A stretch of 64,000 bases of DNA from Caldimonas mangrovi (lineage in GTDB: Bacteria; Pseudomonadota; Gammaproteobacteria; Burkholderiales; Burkholderiaceae_C): the NCBI RefSeq assembly GCF_023721835.1, contig NZ_JAMKFE010000003.1:372001-436000 (forward strand). The letters run 5' to 3'. Made by a program: the position numbers and the translations under genes. The notes beneath the pieces are model-generated. The model was given only the letters and a program-made list of their open reading frames with translations, was not told the DNA's origin and searched no databases. The first letter of the stretch is position 1. The number at the start of each line of letters is the position of its first letter. Positions 24,486 through 32,525 of this stretch are shown piece by piece.

Positions 24486-26033
24486 TCAGCCTGCCTCGCA
24501 ATACCGCGGTTCGGACGTGGCCGCAGGCGCCGGCGGCGTTGCGCTCCAGCTCTGAACCGGCGTCACCGTGATGTTGCAGCGCTCGTCGACGGTGAAGTCG
24601 AACGCGCTCCACCAGCCGGTGATGTTGGTTTCACCGGCCGCCGGCGTGAACACCTGGCGTTCGCCTGCCGCGTTCAACTCCACACGCACCGGCGAGCCGG
24701 TCATGCCGGGCGTGTGCGTGCCGTCGTAGTTGTGCACCAGGTAGCGATAGGTGCCGACCATCAGGCGGCGCACGGTCACCACCTCGGGCCCGTAGCTCGT
24801 GACGTCGTCCACGTCCAGGTTGGCCCAGGGCGCGGCCGTCAGCGACCCTTCGTTCTCGAAGTACACGTGAGCGCCGTTCGGCAGGTACAGGTGGGAGTCC
24901 ACGTCTTCCGGCTGCTGGCCCCAGGTCAGCTTCACGCTCACGTTGGACTCGGCGCTGCCGAGCACCAGGCAGTCTTCCAGGGTCACCGCCGCGGCGTGCG
25001 GGCCCACGGTCAGCGTGTTGCTCATGCGCGACTCCAGCGTCGAGGTCAGGATGGCGCGAGCGTTCGGCTTGATCGGGATCGTGAAGTTGCCTTGCGCATC
25101 GGTCAGCACGCTCGAGGTGCCGCTGTAGTCGATGCCCTCGGACGCCACGCGCGCGCCCTCGACCGGCTCGCCGCTTTCATTGCGCAGGCAGCCGGTCACC
25201 TCGATGGCGTCGTAGAGGCTGTCGGCGTTCCAGACGCTGAAGTGGCTCACGGTGCCTTCATAGTAGGTGCCGTCTCCCGACAGCACGGCAGTGCCTTCCT
25301 CGACCCAGTAGCCGGTGTCTTCGTCGAAGTGGAACAGCGGCACGGTGGCAGGGGGGGCCGGCGCGCGTGTCGCCACCGGGATGCGCACCGTGGCGGTCTG
25401 CCCCTCGGCCAGTTGCAGCTGGCGGCCCTCGGCATCGCGAATGTCGACCGACATCGCACCGAAGCTTTCCATCGGGCGCACGCCGTCATCGGTGCGGGCG
25501 GTGAAGTCGCCCGGCATCAACTCGACGTTGGCGGCCGGGTCGATCGGCGTCAAGCGCACCGTCGCCTGCCCGGTGGCAGCGCGCCCGGCTGGGTCGACCA
25601 GCGCGTTCGCCGCAAGCACCACCTGCGCCGGGCTGCCGGCCACGGTCGCCGTGCCGCCGGTGGCCACGGTGATCAGGCTCTCGCCGGCCACCGGCAGCAA
25701 CTCGGCGTCCACCGTGCTGGTCTCGCCGTCGTCGACCGCCGTGACGCGCATCGCTTCGGCAAAGCCTGCCGCCTCGACGTGCACGACGGCGCGCTCGGTT
25801 TCGTCCACGTCGGTGAGGCGGTAGCGCCCGTCGGCACCGGTGAAGGTGCGCTTGTCGCCGACGCTGACGCGTGCGTCGCTCACCGGCTGCCCGGTGCCGG
25901 CATGCGTCACGCGCCCGCTGACGGTGCCCTCGTCATCGCCGCCCCCGCCGCCGCAGCCCGCCAGTCCGGCGGACAGCACCAGCCATCCCGCCCACCGCGT
26001 CCACGGCGAGCGCGCGCTCGAAATTCGATTCAT
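24486..26033 (-). CDS. lipoprotein with carboxypeptidase-regulatory-like and DUF2135/YfaP-like domains
   Basis: A 515-aa lipoprotein. The signal sequence ends with a lipobox (SAGLAGC, Cys26) followed by a Gly5-Asp-Asp-Glu tether. Next is a carboxypeptidase-regulatory-like beta domain (VSGRVTHAGTGQPVSDARVS), then a middle region with SFGAMSVDIRDAEGRQLQL and FHFDEDTGYWVEEG. A second regulatory-like repeat (VTGCLRNESGEPVEGARVAS) follows. The C-terminal YfaP/DUF2135-like domain has EDVDSHLYLPNG and YGPEVVTVRRLMVGTYRY. A clear paralog is encoded at 27391-28980. Function is unknown. A surface or adhesive role would be a guess. It is divergent from the aldo/keto reductase (291 bp apart) and ends in a strong terminator. 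Confidence 0.75.
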   Translation of the reverse strand: MNRISSARSPWTRWAGWLVLSAGLAGCGGGGGDDEGTVSGRVTHAGTGQPVSDARVSVGDKRTFTGADGRYRLTDVDETERAVVHVEAAGFAEAMRVTAVDDGETSTVDAELLPVAGESLITVATGGTATVAGSPAQVVLAANALVDPAGRAATGQATVRLTPIDPAANVELMPGDFTARTDDGVRPMESFGAMSVDIRDAEGRQLQLAEGQTATVRIPVATRAPAPPATVPLFHFDEDTGYWVEEGTAVLSGDGTYYEGTVSHFSVWNADSLYDAIEVTGCLRNESGEPVEGARVASEGIDYSGTSSVLTDAQGNFTIPIKPNARAILTSTLESRMSNTLTVGPHAAAVTLEDCLVLGSAESNVSVKLTWGQQPEDVDSHLYLPNGAHVYFENEGSLTAAPWANLDVDDVTSYGPEVVTVRRLMVGTYRYLVHNYDGTHTPGMTGSPVRVELNAAGERQVFTPAAGETNITGWWSAFDFTVDERCNITVTPVQSWSATPPAPAATSEPRYCEAG

Positions 26034-26324
26034 GTGTTGACCCTGAGTTTTTTGGTTGATCCGGCCGGCAGATGCGCAGCCGCGCCATTGGCAAAGCTGC
26101 CATGGCGGACAAGAATATAAAAGAGATGAGCGAGTGCTTGCTCCCCCTCATGGGTACGTTGTGCGGGCATCTTGCACGTGCTACGCGCCCTGTGAGCGGG
26201 CGATCCAAGCCGAGACGACGATTGGGGGATTGGGCAGCCGTTAGCCTGTGCGAGGCGCCCGCTTCTGCCCAGCCGGCCGCACGGCTTGCGGGGAGCGGTT
26301 TTCCTTTGCACTGGAGATACACGC

Positions 26325-27296
26325 ATGCAATACCGACGATTGGGGCGCAGCGGCCTGCAGGTCAGCGAGCTGTCCTACGGTTCCTGGGTCACCTATGCCA
26401 ACCAGATCGACACGGCCGCTGCGCGCGAATGCATGGCCGCCGCGTACGACGCCGGCGTCAACTTCTTCGACAACGCCGAGGTCTATGCCGCCGGCCGCAG
26501 CGAGGTCGTGATGGGCGAAGCGCTCAAGGCGCTGGGTTGGCCGCGCATGAGCTATATCGTCTCGACCAAGTTCTACTGGGGCCTGGCCGAGGGGCCGAAC
26601 CAGAAGAACACGCTCAATCGCAAGTACCTGATGCAGGCCATCGACGGCTCGCTGCAGCGGCTGCAACTTGATCACGTCGACCTGGTGTTCTGTCACCGCC
26701 CGGACCCCGGCACGCCGGTCGAGGAGACAGTGTGGGCGATGAGCGACATGATTCGCCAGGGCAAGGCGCTGTACTGGGGCACCAGCGAATGGAGCGCCGA
26801 CGAGATCCGCGCCGCCTGGGAGATTGCCGAGCGTCATCACCTGCACAAGCCGGTGATGGAACAGCCGCAGTACCACTTGTTCCACCGCCTTCGCGTCGAA
26901 CAGGAGTACGCCCGGCTGTACGAGGACATCGGCCTGGGCCTGACCACCTGGAGCCCGCTCGCCTCGGGCCTGCTGACGGGCAAGTACCGCGGCGGCATCC
27001 CGGCCGACAGCCGCGGCGCGATGGAGCACATGGGCTTTCTGCGCGAGCAACTGACCGACCCGGCGAAGAACGAGGCGGTCGCCGGGCTTGACGCGCTGGC
27101 GCGCGAGATCGGCGGTACCGTGACGCAGCTCGCGATCGCCTGGTGCGCGAAGAACCCGCGCGTCAGCACCGTGATCACCGGCGCATCCCGGCTGACGCAG
27201 CTGCGCGACAACCTGAAGGCTGCCGAGCTGCTGCCGCGGTTGGCGCCGGAGGTGCTCGCCCGCATCGACGAGCTGACGCTGGCGCTGGCCCGGTGA
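26325..27296 (+). CDS. aldo/keto reductase (Kv-beta/YghZ-like)
   Basis: A 323-aa NADPH-dependent reductase with the TIM-barrel AKR signature residues: Asp/Tyr in [15 protein letters not shown], Lys in VSTKFYWG and His in VFCHRPDP. The opening [19 protein letters not shown] and GVTTWSPLA-type segment ([21 protein letters not shown]) follow the potassium-channel beta-subunit/YghZ branch. The substrate is unknown; YghZ relatives act on aldehydes such as methylglyoxal. The ATG at 26325 is chosen over an in-frame start 13 codons upstream because the conserved barrel begins directly after it. It sits between two paralogous lipoprotein genes on the opposite strand. Confidence 0.9.
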   Translation: MQYRRLGRSGLQVSELSYGSWVTYANQIDTAAARECMAAAYDAGVNFFDNAEVYAAGRSEVVMGEALKALGWPRMSYIVSTKFYWGLAEGPNQKNTLNRKYLMQAIDGSLQRLQLDHVDLVFCHRPDPGTPVEETVWAMSDMIRQGKALYWGTSEWSADEIRAAWEIAERHHLHKPVMEQPQYHLFHRLRVEQEYARLYEDIGLGLTTWSPLASGLLTGKYRGGIPADSRGAMEHMGFLREQLTDPAKNEAVAGLDALAREIGGTVTQLAIAWCAKNPRVSTVITGASRLTQLRDNLKAAELLPRLAPEVLARIDELTLALAR

Positions 27297-27310
27297 CGCC
27301 CGCGCCGGAC

Positions 27311-27338
27311 AAAAAAATGCGGGGCCGTGGGGCCCCGC
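27311..27338 (-). terminator. rho-independent terminator of the second DUF2135-like lipoprotein gene
   Basis: An 8-bp stem (GCGGGGCC/GGCCCCGC) with loop GTGG. In minus orientation it is followed by A-T and a run of seven T. It lies between the convergent aldo/keto reductase and lipoprotein genes and may stop both. Confidence 0.85.
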
Positions 27339-27390
27339 TTGTCTTGCCTGACCTTCGGCCAGGAGCCGGGTCAGAAGCGCACGCTCGAGA

Positions 27391-28980
27391 TCAGGGTGCC
27401 GTGCAGTAGGTCGGCGTCGACGAGCCCGACGGCGCGGGTGCCGAGGGGCTCCACGTGTTGACCGGCGTGATCGAGATGCGGCACTGGGCGTCGACCGTGA
27501 ACGAGAACACCGTCCACCAGTCGTTGCCGGCGGCCTCGCCGCTCGGCGGCGTGAACACGCGCCGGGTCCCGTTGGCATTGAACTCGACACGTACCGGCGA
27601 CTGCGTCATGCCCGGGTCGTAGGTCTCGGAGTAGTTGTTCACGGCGTAGCGGTAGGTGCCGACCATCAGGCGGCGCACCGTGACGACTTCCGGCCCGAAG
27701 CTGGTGGTGTCGTCGACGTCGAGGTTGGCCCACGGGGCAGCGGTCAGCGTGCCTTCGTCCTGGTACCAGATGTGCGAGCCGTCGGGCAGGTAGAGGTGCG
27801 AGTCGACGTCGTCGGGCTCGGCGCCCCAGGTCAGCTTGACGCTGACGGCCGAGGCGGTGCTGCTGAGGGTCAGGCAGGTGCCGAGCGTCGTGGCCGCCGT
27901 GTAGGGGCCGACCGACACCGTATTGGTCACACGTGTGCCGGCCAGCGAAGACAGTGTGGCGCGGCCGTTGTGCTTGATCGCGATCGTGAACTCGCCATTG
28001 GCGTTGGTGGTTGCGCTGGACGTGCCGCTGTAGTCGATGCCGTCGGAGACGATCCGGATGCCGGAGACCGGCTGGTTGTCCTCGTCGCGCACGCAGCCGG
28101 TCACGTTCACCGACGCATAGAGCCGGTCGGCGTTCCAGGTGCTGAAGTGCGACACGGTCCCCTCGTAATAGGTGCCGTTGCCGCCCAGCGTCGCGCTGCC
28201 TTCTTCTTCCCAGCGCCCGGTGCTCTCGTTGAAATGGAACAGCGGAATGGTGTTCGGCGACGTGGCCGAACGGGTGGCGACCGGGATGCGGATGGTCGCG
28301 GTCTGGCCCTGCGCCAGGTTCAGGCGGTCGCCGGCACTGGAGCGGATGTCCACCCGCATCGCGCCGAAGCTTTCCAGCGGCTGCACGCCGTTGGGCGTGC
28401 TGGCGGTGAAGTCGCCGGGCATCAGGTCGACGTTCACGGCCGGGTCGATCGGCGTCAGCTCGACGCTGGCTTGCCCGGTGGCCGGCGTGCCGTCGGCGGC
28501 CACCAGCGCGTTGGCCGGCAGCACCACCCGGGCCGGGGTGCCGGGCACCGTCGCCGTGCCGCCGGTGGACACCGTGATGACGCTCTCATGGGCGACGGGC
28601 AGCAGTTCGGCGGTGATCGAGCGCGATGCGCCGTCCACCACCGGCGTGATCCGGAAAGTGGCTGCGTAGCCCGGTGCTTCCACCTGAGCGACGGCACGAT
28701 CGGCAGCCGCCACCTCGGGCAGCGTGAAGCTGCCGTCGGCACCGGTCTGCGTGCTGTACTCGCCGATCGTGACCGAGGCATTGGCCAGCGGGTTGCCGGT
28801 GGCCGCGTTGATGACAGTGCCCGTCACCGTGCCAACCGAAGCCGGGGGGTCGACGGGATCGCCGCCGTCGTCATCGTCATTGCCGCCGCCACCGCCGCCG
28901 CAGGCGGCAAGGCCGATCGTCATGGCTGCCGCCAGGGCCCACAGCCGCCACGGCTTGTGTGTCTTCTGTGCTGTTCGCAT
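27391..28980 (-). CDS. lipoprotein with carboxypeptidase-regulatory-like and DUF2135/YfaP-like domains (paralog)
   Basis: A 529-aa lipoprotein with the same domain order as the gene at 24486-26033 and strong residue similarity along its whole length. Lipobox TIGLAAC is followed by a Gly6-Asn-Asp4 tether. Then come VTGTVINAATGNPLANASVT, the middle SFGAMRVDIRSSAGDRLNL and FHFNESTGRWEEEG, a second repeat (VTGCVRDEDNQPVSGIRIVS) and DDVDSHLYLPDG near the C-terminus. The ATG at 28980 begins a good signal peptide, and the open frame upstream to 29178 is not signal-like. The pair looks like an old tandem duplication now separated by an aldo/keto reductase gene. Function unknown. Confidence 0.75.
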   Translation of the reverse strand: MRTAQKTHKPWRLWALAAAMTIGLAACGGGGGGNDDDDGGDPVDPPASVGTVTGTVINAATGNPLANASVTIGEYSTQTGADGSFTLPEVAAADRAVAQVEAPGYAATFRITPVVDGASRSITAELLPVAHESVITVSTGGTATVPGTPARVVLPANALVAADGTPATGQASVELTPIDPAVNVDLMPGDFTASTPNGVQPLESFGAMRVDIRSSAGDRLNLAQGQTATIRIPVATRSATSPNTIPLFHFNESTGRWEEEGSATLGGNGTYYEGTVSHFSTWNADRLYASVNVTGCVRDEDNQPVSGIRIVSDGIDYSGTSSATTNANGEFTIAIKHNGRATLSSLAGTRVTNTVSVGPYTAATTLGTCLTLSSTASAVSVKLTWGAEPDDVDSHLYLPDGSHIWYQDEGTLTAAPWANLDVDDTTSFGPEVVTVRRLMVGTYRYAVNNYSETYDPGMTQSPVRVEFNANGTRRVFTPPSGEAAGNDWWTVFSFTVDAQCRISITPVNTWSPSAPAPSGSSTPTYCTAP

Positions 28981-29057
28981 TCGTTTGCCTTGCTGAATCC
29001 GGGTTGAAGCTGCCGCTGCGGTCGTCGCTGCCCGTCGAGCGGCCGGGAAGATAGGCA

Positions 29058-29074
29058 GGTAACTTATGGTTACC
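29058..29074. promoter_or_regulatory. GGTAAC-N5-GTTACC dyad in a divergent promoter region
   Basis: A perfect 6-bp inverted repeat with a 5-bp centre lies 78 bp upstream of the lipoprotein gene at 28980 (minus) and 204 bp upstream of the beta-propeller gene at 29278 (plus). Its size and spacing fit a small dimeric operator. The rest of the 297-bp region shows no other signal that I can support. Confidence 0.35.
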
Positions 29075-29277
29075 CGCCGCTCGCGGACGATAGCGAATTG
29101 CGTGTCCTGCGGCTTCGACCATTTGGCCGAAGCAACGGCGTAGCGGAACCGTGGTAGCTCACGGGGACGGCGCGCCACACGCTGCGCAGGTTCGACCCGG
29201 ACCCGCGCTCGGGTTCATCGCACTGTCACGAGGCCTTCCAACAATCGGGCGCTTTTGGGCCGGATACAGGAAGAAAC

Positions 29278-30876
29278 ATGAACACCACGTGGAAGCGCTG
29301 GGGCGCGGGTTGCCTGACGCTCGTGATGACCGCCGCCTTGCTCGCCTGCGGCGGTGGCGGCGATGATGATGACGACGCAGGCGAGGCGACACCCACCGCG
29401 CTGGCGCTCAGCGAGCTGGGGCGCTACACCTCGCCGCAAGGCGAAACAGCGGCTGAGATCCCCGCCTATGACGCCGCCAGCCGTCGCGTGTTCGTGGTCA
29501 ACGGTGCGCTCGGTTCGCTCGACGTCCTCGACCTGAGCGACCCGGCCGCGCCGGCCCTGGTCCAGACGCTCGGCGTCGACGCGGTCGGCGCGGGTCTGGG
29601 CGGCATCAACAGTGTGGCAGTGCGCGGCGGCATCGTCGCGGTGGCCATAGAAGCCGCCGACAAGCAGCAGCCTGGCACGGTCGCCTTCTTGCGCGCTTCC
29701 GATCTGGCGTTGCTCGGCCAGGTCCAGGTCGGCGCGCTGCCCGACATGGTCGTCTTCTCGGCAGACGGCAGGACGGCGCTGGTGGCCAACGAAGGCGAAC
29801 CCAATGCCGACTACAGCGTCGACCCGGAGGGCTCGATCAGCGTGATCGACGCCAGCGACCCGGCTGCCCCCGTTGCGCGCACGGCGGGTTTCGCGGCCTT
29901 CAACGGGCAGCTCGACGCGCTGCGTGCCGCCGGTGTGCGCATCTACGGCCCCGGTGCCACGGTGGCGCAGGACGTCGAGCCCGAGTACATCGCGGTGTCG
30001 TCCGACGGCAAGACCGCGTGGGTCACGCTGCAGGAGAACAACGCGCTGGCCATCGTCGACGTCGAGTCGGCCACGGTGCAGTCCATCGAGCCGCTGGGCT
30101 ACAAGGACCACCGCGTCGCCGGCAACGGCCTCGACCCGAGCGACCGCGACGCTGGCGTCGACATCCGGGCCTGGCCGCTGCTCGGCATGTACCAGCCGGA
30201 TGCGATCGCGGCTTTTCGCGTCGGCGGCCAGACCTACCTGGTCACGGCCAACGAAGGCGACGCGCGTGAATACGACACCTTCGCCGAAGAGACGCGCGTC
30301 AAGGACCTCACGCTCGACCCGGCCGTCTTCACCGATGCGCTGTGCGGCGGCCCGTGTGCCGACGACGACCGCCTCGGCCGCCTGAACGTGACAGCGGCGC
30401 TCGGTGCAGGCGCCGACGGCCACACCGCGCTGTATGCCTTCGGGGCTCGTTCGTTCTCGATCTGGGATGCGGCCGGCACGCTGGTGTACGACTCGGGCGA
30501 CGATCTCGAGCAGCGCACCCGGGCGCTGCCCAACGTGCTGTTCAACGCCGGCAACGACGAGAACGCGCTCGACAACCGCAGCGACAACAAGGGGCCGGAA
30601 CCCGAGGGCGTGGCAGTCGCGCGCTTCGGCGCGAAGACCTACGCCTTCATCGGGCTGGAGCGCGTCGGCGGCGTCGCGGTCTACGACATCAGCACGCCGG
30701 CGGCGCCGGTGTTCGCGACCTACCTCAACACGCGCGACGGCGACGCCGGCGACCTGGGCCCCGAGGGCCTGGTGGTGGTGCCGGCGGCGGACTCGCCCAA
30801 CGGCAAGCCGCTGCTGATCGTCGGGCACGAGGTGAGCGGCACGACGGCGGTCTATCAGATCGACTTGGCGTACTGA
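29278..30876 (+). CDS. choice-of-anchor I family beta-propeller lipoprotein
   Basis: A 532-aa lipoprotein: lipobox TAALLAC (Cys24), then a Gly4-Asp5 tether, then a YncE-like propeller with repeats such as LDVLDLSDPAAPALVQTLG, VFSADGRTALVANEGEPNAD and VAVYDISTPAAPVFATYL. The order and the closing segment (EGLVVVPAADSPNGKPLLIVGHEVSGTTAV) match the family named choice-of-anchor I, in which members use different surface anchors. Here the anchor is N-terminal lipid. Role unknown. Relatives are often annotated near alkaline phosphatases, but no Pho box was confirmed. It is the third Gly/Asp-tethered lipoprotein in a row, which suggests shared export or surface display. Confidence 0.82.
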   Translation: MNTTWKRWGAGCLTLVMTAALLACGGGGDDDDDAGEATPTALALSELGRYTSPQGETAAEIPAYDAASRRVFVVNGALGSLDVLDLSDPAAPALVQTLGVDAVGAGLGGINSVAVRGGIVAVAIEAADKQQPGTVAFLRASDLALLGQVQVGALPDMVVFSADGRTALVANEGEPNADYSVDPEGSISVIDASDPAAPVARTAGFAAFNGQLDALRAAGVRIYGPGATVAQDVEPEYIAVSSDGKTAWVTLQENNALAIVDVESATVQSIEPLGYKDHRVAGNGLDPSDRDAGVDIRAWPLLGMYQPDAIAAFRVGGQTYLVTANEGDAREYDTFAEETRVKDLTLDPAVFTDALCGGPCADDDRLGRLNVTAALGAGADGHTALYAFGARSFSIWDAAGTLVYDSGDDLEQRTRALPNVLFNAGNDENALDNRSDNKGPEPEGVAVARFGAKTYAFIGLERVGGVAVYDISTPAAPVFATYLNTRDGDAGDLGPEGLVVVPAADSPNGKPLLIVGHEVSGTTAVYQIDLAY

Positions 30877-30905
30877 AGGGGTGAAGGCCGGCGCACCGGC
30901 CGCGT

Positions 30906-31604
30906 TCAACGGGGCTCGGCGTCCGGCACGCGCGCCTGTCTGAGCGCCTTCAGGCGCTCGCGCAACTCGCGCTCGGACGGGTCGATCGGCGGCTTGCCGG
31001 CGCGCTTGCGTTCGTTGGCGACGCGATGGCGCAGGTCTTCGACTTGCTGCATCTGCAGCCGCACGAAGTTAGCGACGTTCTCGACCTTGCCCAAGCCGCC
31101 CGGCACGCCGGTGCGGGGCAGCTTGACGGCCTTGCCGTCGTCCGTTTCCAGTGCCAGATAGCAGGCGCCGAAGGGGCCGAACATGGCCTTTTCGTGGACG
31201 TGCACCTCCGCCAGGTGCGAAACCGGCACGCGGCGAGCCGACTGCTGCCAGCCACGCCGCCAGGTGACGAACTTGACGCTGGCGGCCACCCGCTCCCAGG
31301 TCCACAGGTCCCAGCCGATCGCCGCCAGCCAGGCCAGCGCCGCCAGCCCCGACAGCCACCCGAGGTCGAAGCTCCAGGCGGCCCAGGCCAGGCCGCCGGC
31401 CGCGGCCAGCGCAAGCCACAACGGAATCAGGTCCTTCTCGCCCGGCGTCCAGATCGAGCGCTCGTAGAGGAAGGAGTCGGTGTGCTCGCCCGACAGCGGC
31501 GTTGCCGCCAGCATCACCGCCTTGGCGATGCGCACGATCAGCTGCTCGAGCAGCGCCGCTGCAGCGACGTACGCCAGCAGGGCCCCCAGGGTCGCGAGGT
31601 TCAT
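30906..31604 (-). CDS. membrane protein of unknown function, coupled to murU
   Basis: A 232-aa protein I do not recognise. It has an N-terminal helix (about residues 5-30), two further hydrophobic helices near 68-115, and then a cytosolic-looking half. That half contains a PH-like stretch (VPVSHLAEVHVHEKAMFGPF, ALETDDGKAVKLP) and a strongly charged helical end rich in Arg/Glu. Its ATG overlaps the TGA of the MurU-like gene (ATGA), so it is made together with it. A role near the cell envelope is plausible from that link only. It converges with the beta-propeller gene, with a small GGCCGG/CCGGCC hairpin between. Confidence 0.6.
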   Translation of the reverse strand: MNLATLGALLAYVAAAALLEQLIVRIAKAVMLAATPLSGEHTDSFLYERSIWTPGEKDLIPLWLALAAAGGLAWAAWSFDLGWLSGLAALAWLAAIGWDLWTWERVAASVKFVTWRRGWQQSARRVPVSHLAEVHVHEKAMFGPFGACYLALETDDGKAVKLPRTGVPGGLGKVENVANFVRLQMQQVEDLRHRVANERKRAGKPPIDPSERELRERLKALRQARVPDAEPR

Positions 31605-32350
31605 GGCGCCTCCTTCGGTTCGGGCGGTGGCCGGGAGCCTTCGCCGGCAGCGGCGTTCAGCGCTTCCAGTTGTGCGGGCGTGCCGACGTTCTCCCAGCGG
31701 CCCGGGTAGGCCTCGACGCCGATGCGGCGCTGCCGCATGCCTTCGTAGAGCAAAGGCCCCAGTTGCGCACGCGCACCCGGCTCGATGCCCGCACACAATT
31801 CGGCGCGCAGCAGGGCCAGGTTGCTGTACGTCCAGCGTTTGCCGTCCAGGCCGGAACCATCGGCCATGCCCAGACCGCCAGCGCCGATGCCGAAGTCCCC
31901 GCGAGGATGGAACGGCGGGTTGGGCACCAGCCACAGATGCGCCAGCCGTTCGCTGGCGGCAAAGTGTTGCGCGACCTGTGCGTCGAAGCGGAAATCGGGT
32001 GCGTAAATGTCGCCCGAGATCACCCAGAAACAGTCGCCGAGCCACGGCAGGGCCTTCGCGATGCCGCCGGCGGTCTCCAGCGCGCCGCCGTGATCACGGC
32101 CTTCCATCGAGTAGTGCAGCTTCAGGCCCCAACGCGAGCCGTCGCCGAGGGTGGCGGGAATCTGCTCTTCGAGCCAGGCTGTGTTGATGACGACCTCCTC
32201 GACCCCGTCGCGCGCCAGGGCTTCTAGATGCCAGACGATCAAGGGCTTGCCGGCCACCGGCAGCAGCGGCTTGGGGGTGTGGTCGGTCAGGGGACGCATG
32301 CGTTCGCCGCGCCCGGCCGCCAGCACGATGGCCTTCAGGTTCTTGCTCAT
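31601..32350 (-). CDS. murU: N-acetylmuramate-1-phosphate uridylyltransferase-like nucleotidyltransferase
   Basis: A 249-aa sugar-phosphate nucleotidyltransferase. The N-terminal motif AIVLAAGRGERMRPLTDHTP with KPLLPVAGKPLI is the standard nucleotide/sugar binding signature, and VISGDIYAPDF holds the metal-binding aspartate. Length and overall pattern fit MurU of the peptidoglycan-recycling shortcut, which makes UDP-MurNAc from MurNAc-1-phosphate. The usual partner kinase AmgK is not adjacent. It is divergent from tkt. Alternative substrates (mannose- or glucose-1-phosphate) cannot be excluded by reading alone. Confidence 0.78.
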   Translation of the reverse strand: MSKNLKAIVLAAGRGERMRPLTDHTPKPLLPVAGKPLIVWHLEALARDGVEEVVINTAWLEEQIPATLGDGSRWGLKLHYSMEGRDHGGALETAGGIAKALPWLGDCFWVISGDIYAPDFRFDAQVAQHFAASERLAHLWLVPNPPFHPRGDFGIGAGGLGMADGSGLDGKRWTYSNLALLRAELCAGIEPGARAQLGPLLYEGMRQRRIGVEAYPGRWENVGTPAQLEALNAAAGEGSRPPPEPKEAP

Positions 32351-32436
32351 GGAGCTTTCATCAGGCGTCGCGGCCGTGCCGCCACGCCTCAGGTTTCAAT
32401 CGGGTTCCCATTCGCTGGCGATTATCGGGGCGCATT

Positions 32437-32442
32437 TACAAT
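32437..32442 (+). promoter_or_regulatory. possible -10 element (TACAAT) of the tkt-gap unit
   Basis: TACAAT, one mismatch from the sigma-70 consensus, lies 84 bp before the tkt ATG in the 175-bp divergent region. No good -35 hexamer is seen at 16-18 bp spacing, so confidence is limited. Confidence 0.4.
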
Positions 32443-32525
32443 CCGGGATTCCTCTCAACCCCTACGCACCCCCGTTCAACCGGCTCGAATGAGACTTTTT
32501 TGGGGGTGCTTCTGACAGGTTCCGC

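Noticed and set aside
29215-29240. Possible Pho box before the beta-propeller gene
   Set aside because: Only one CTGTCAC half-like word is present; the second half at the right spacing is missing.
30886-30901. GGCCGG-CGCA-CCGGCC hairpin as terminator
   Set aside because: It lies between convergent genes, but the stem is only 6 bp and no T-run follows on either side, so it was not listed as a terminator.
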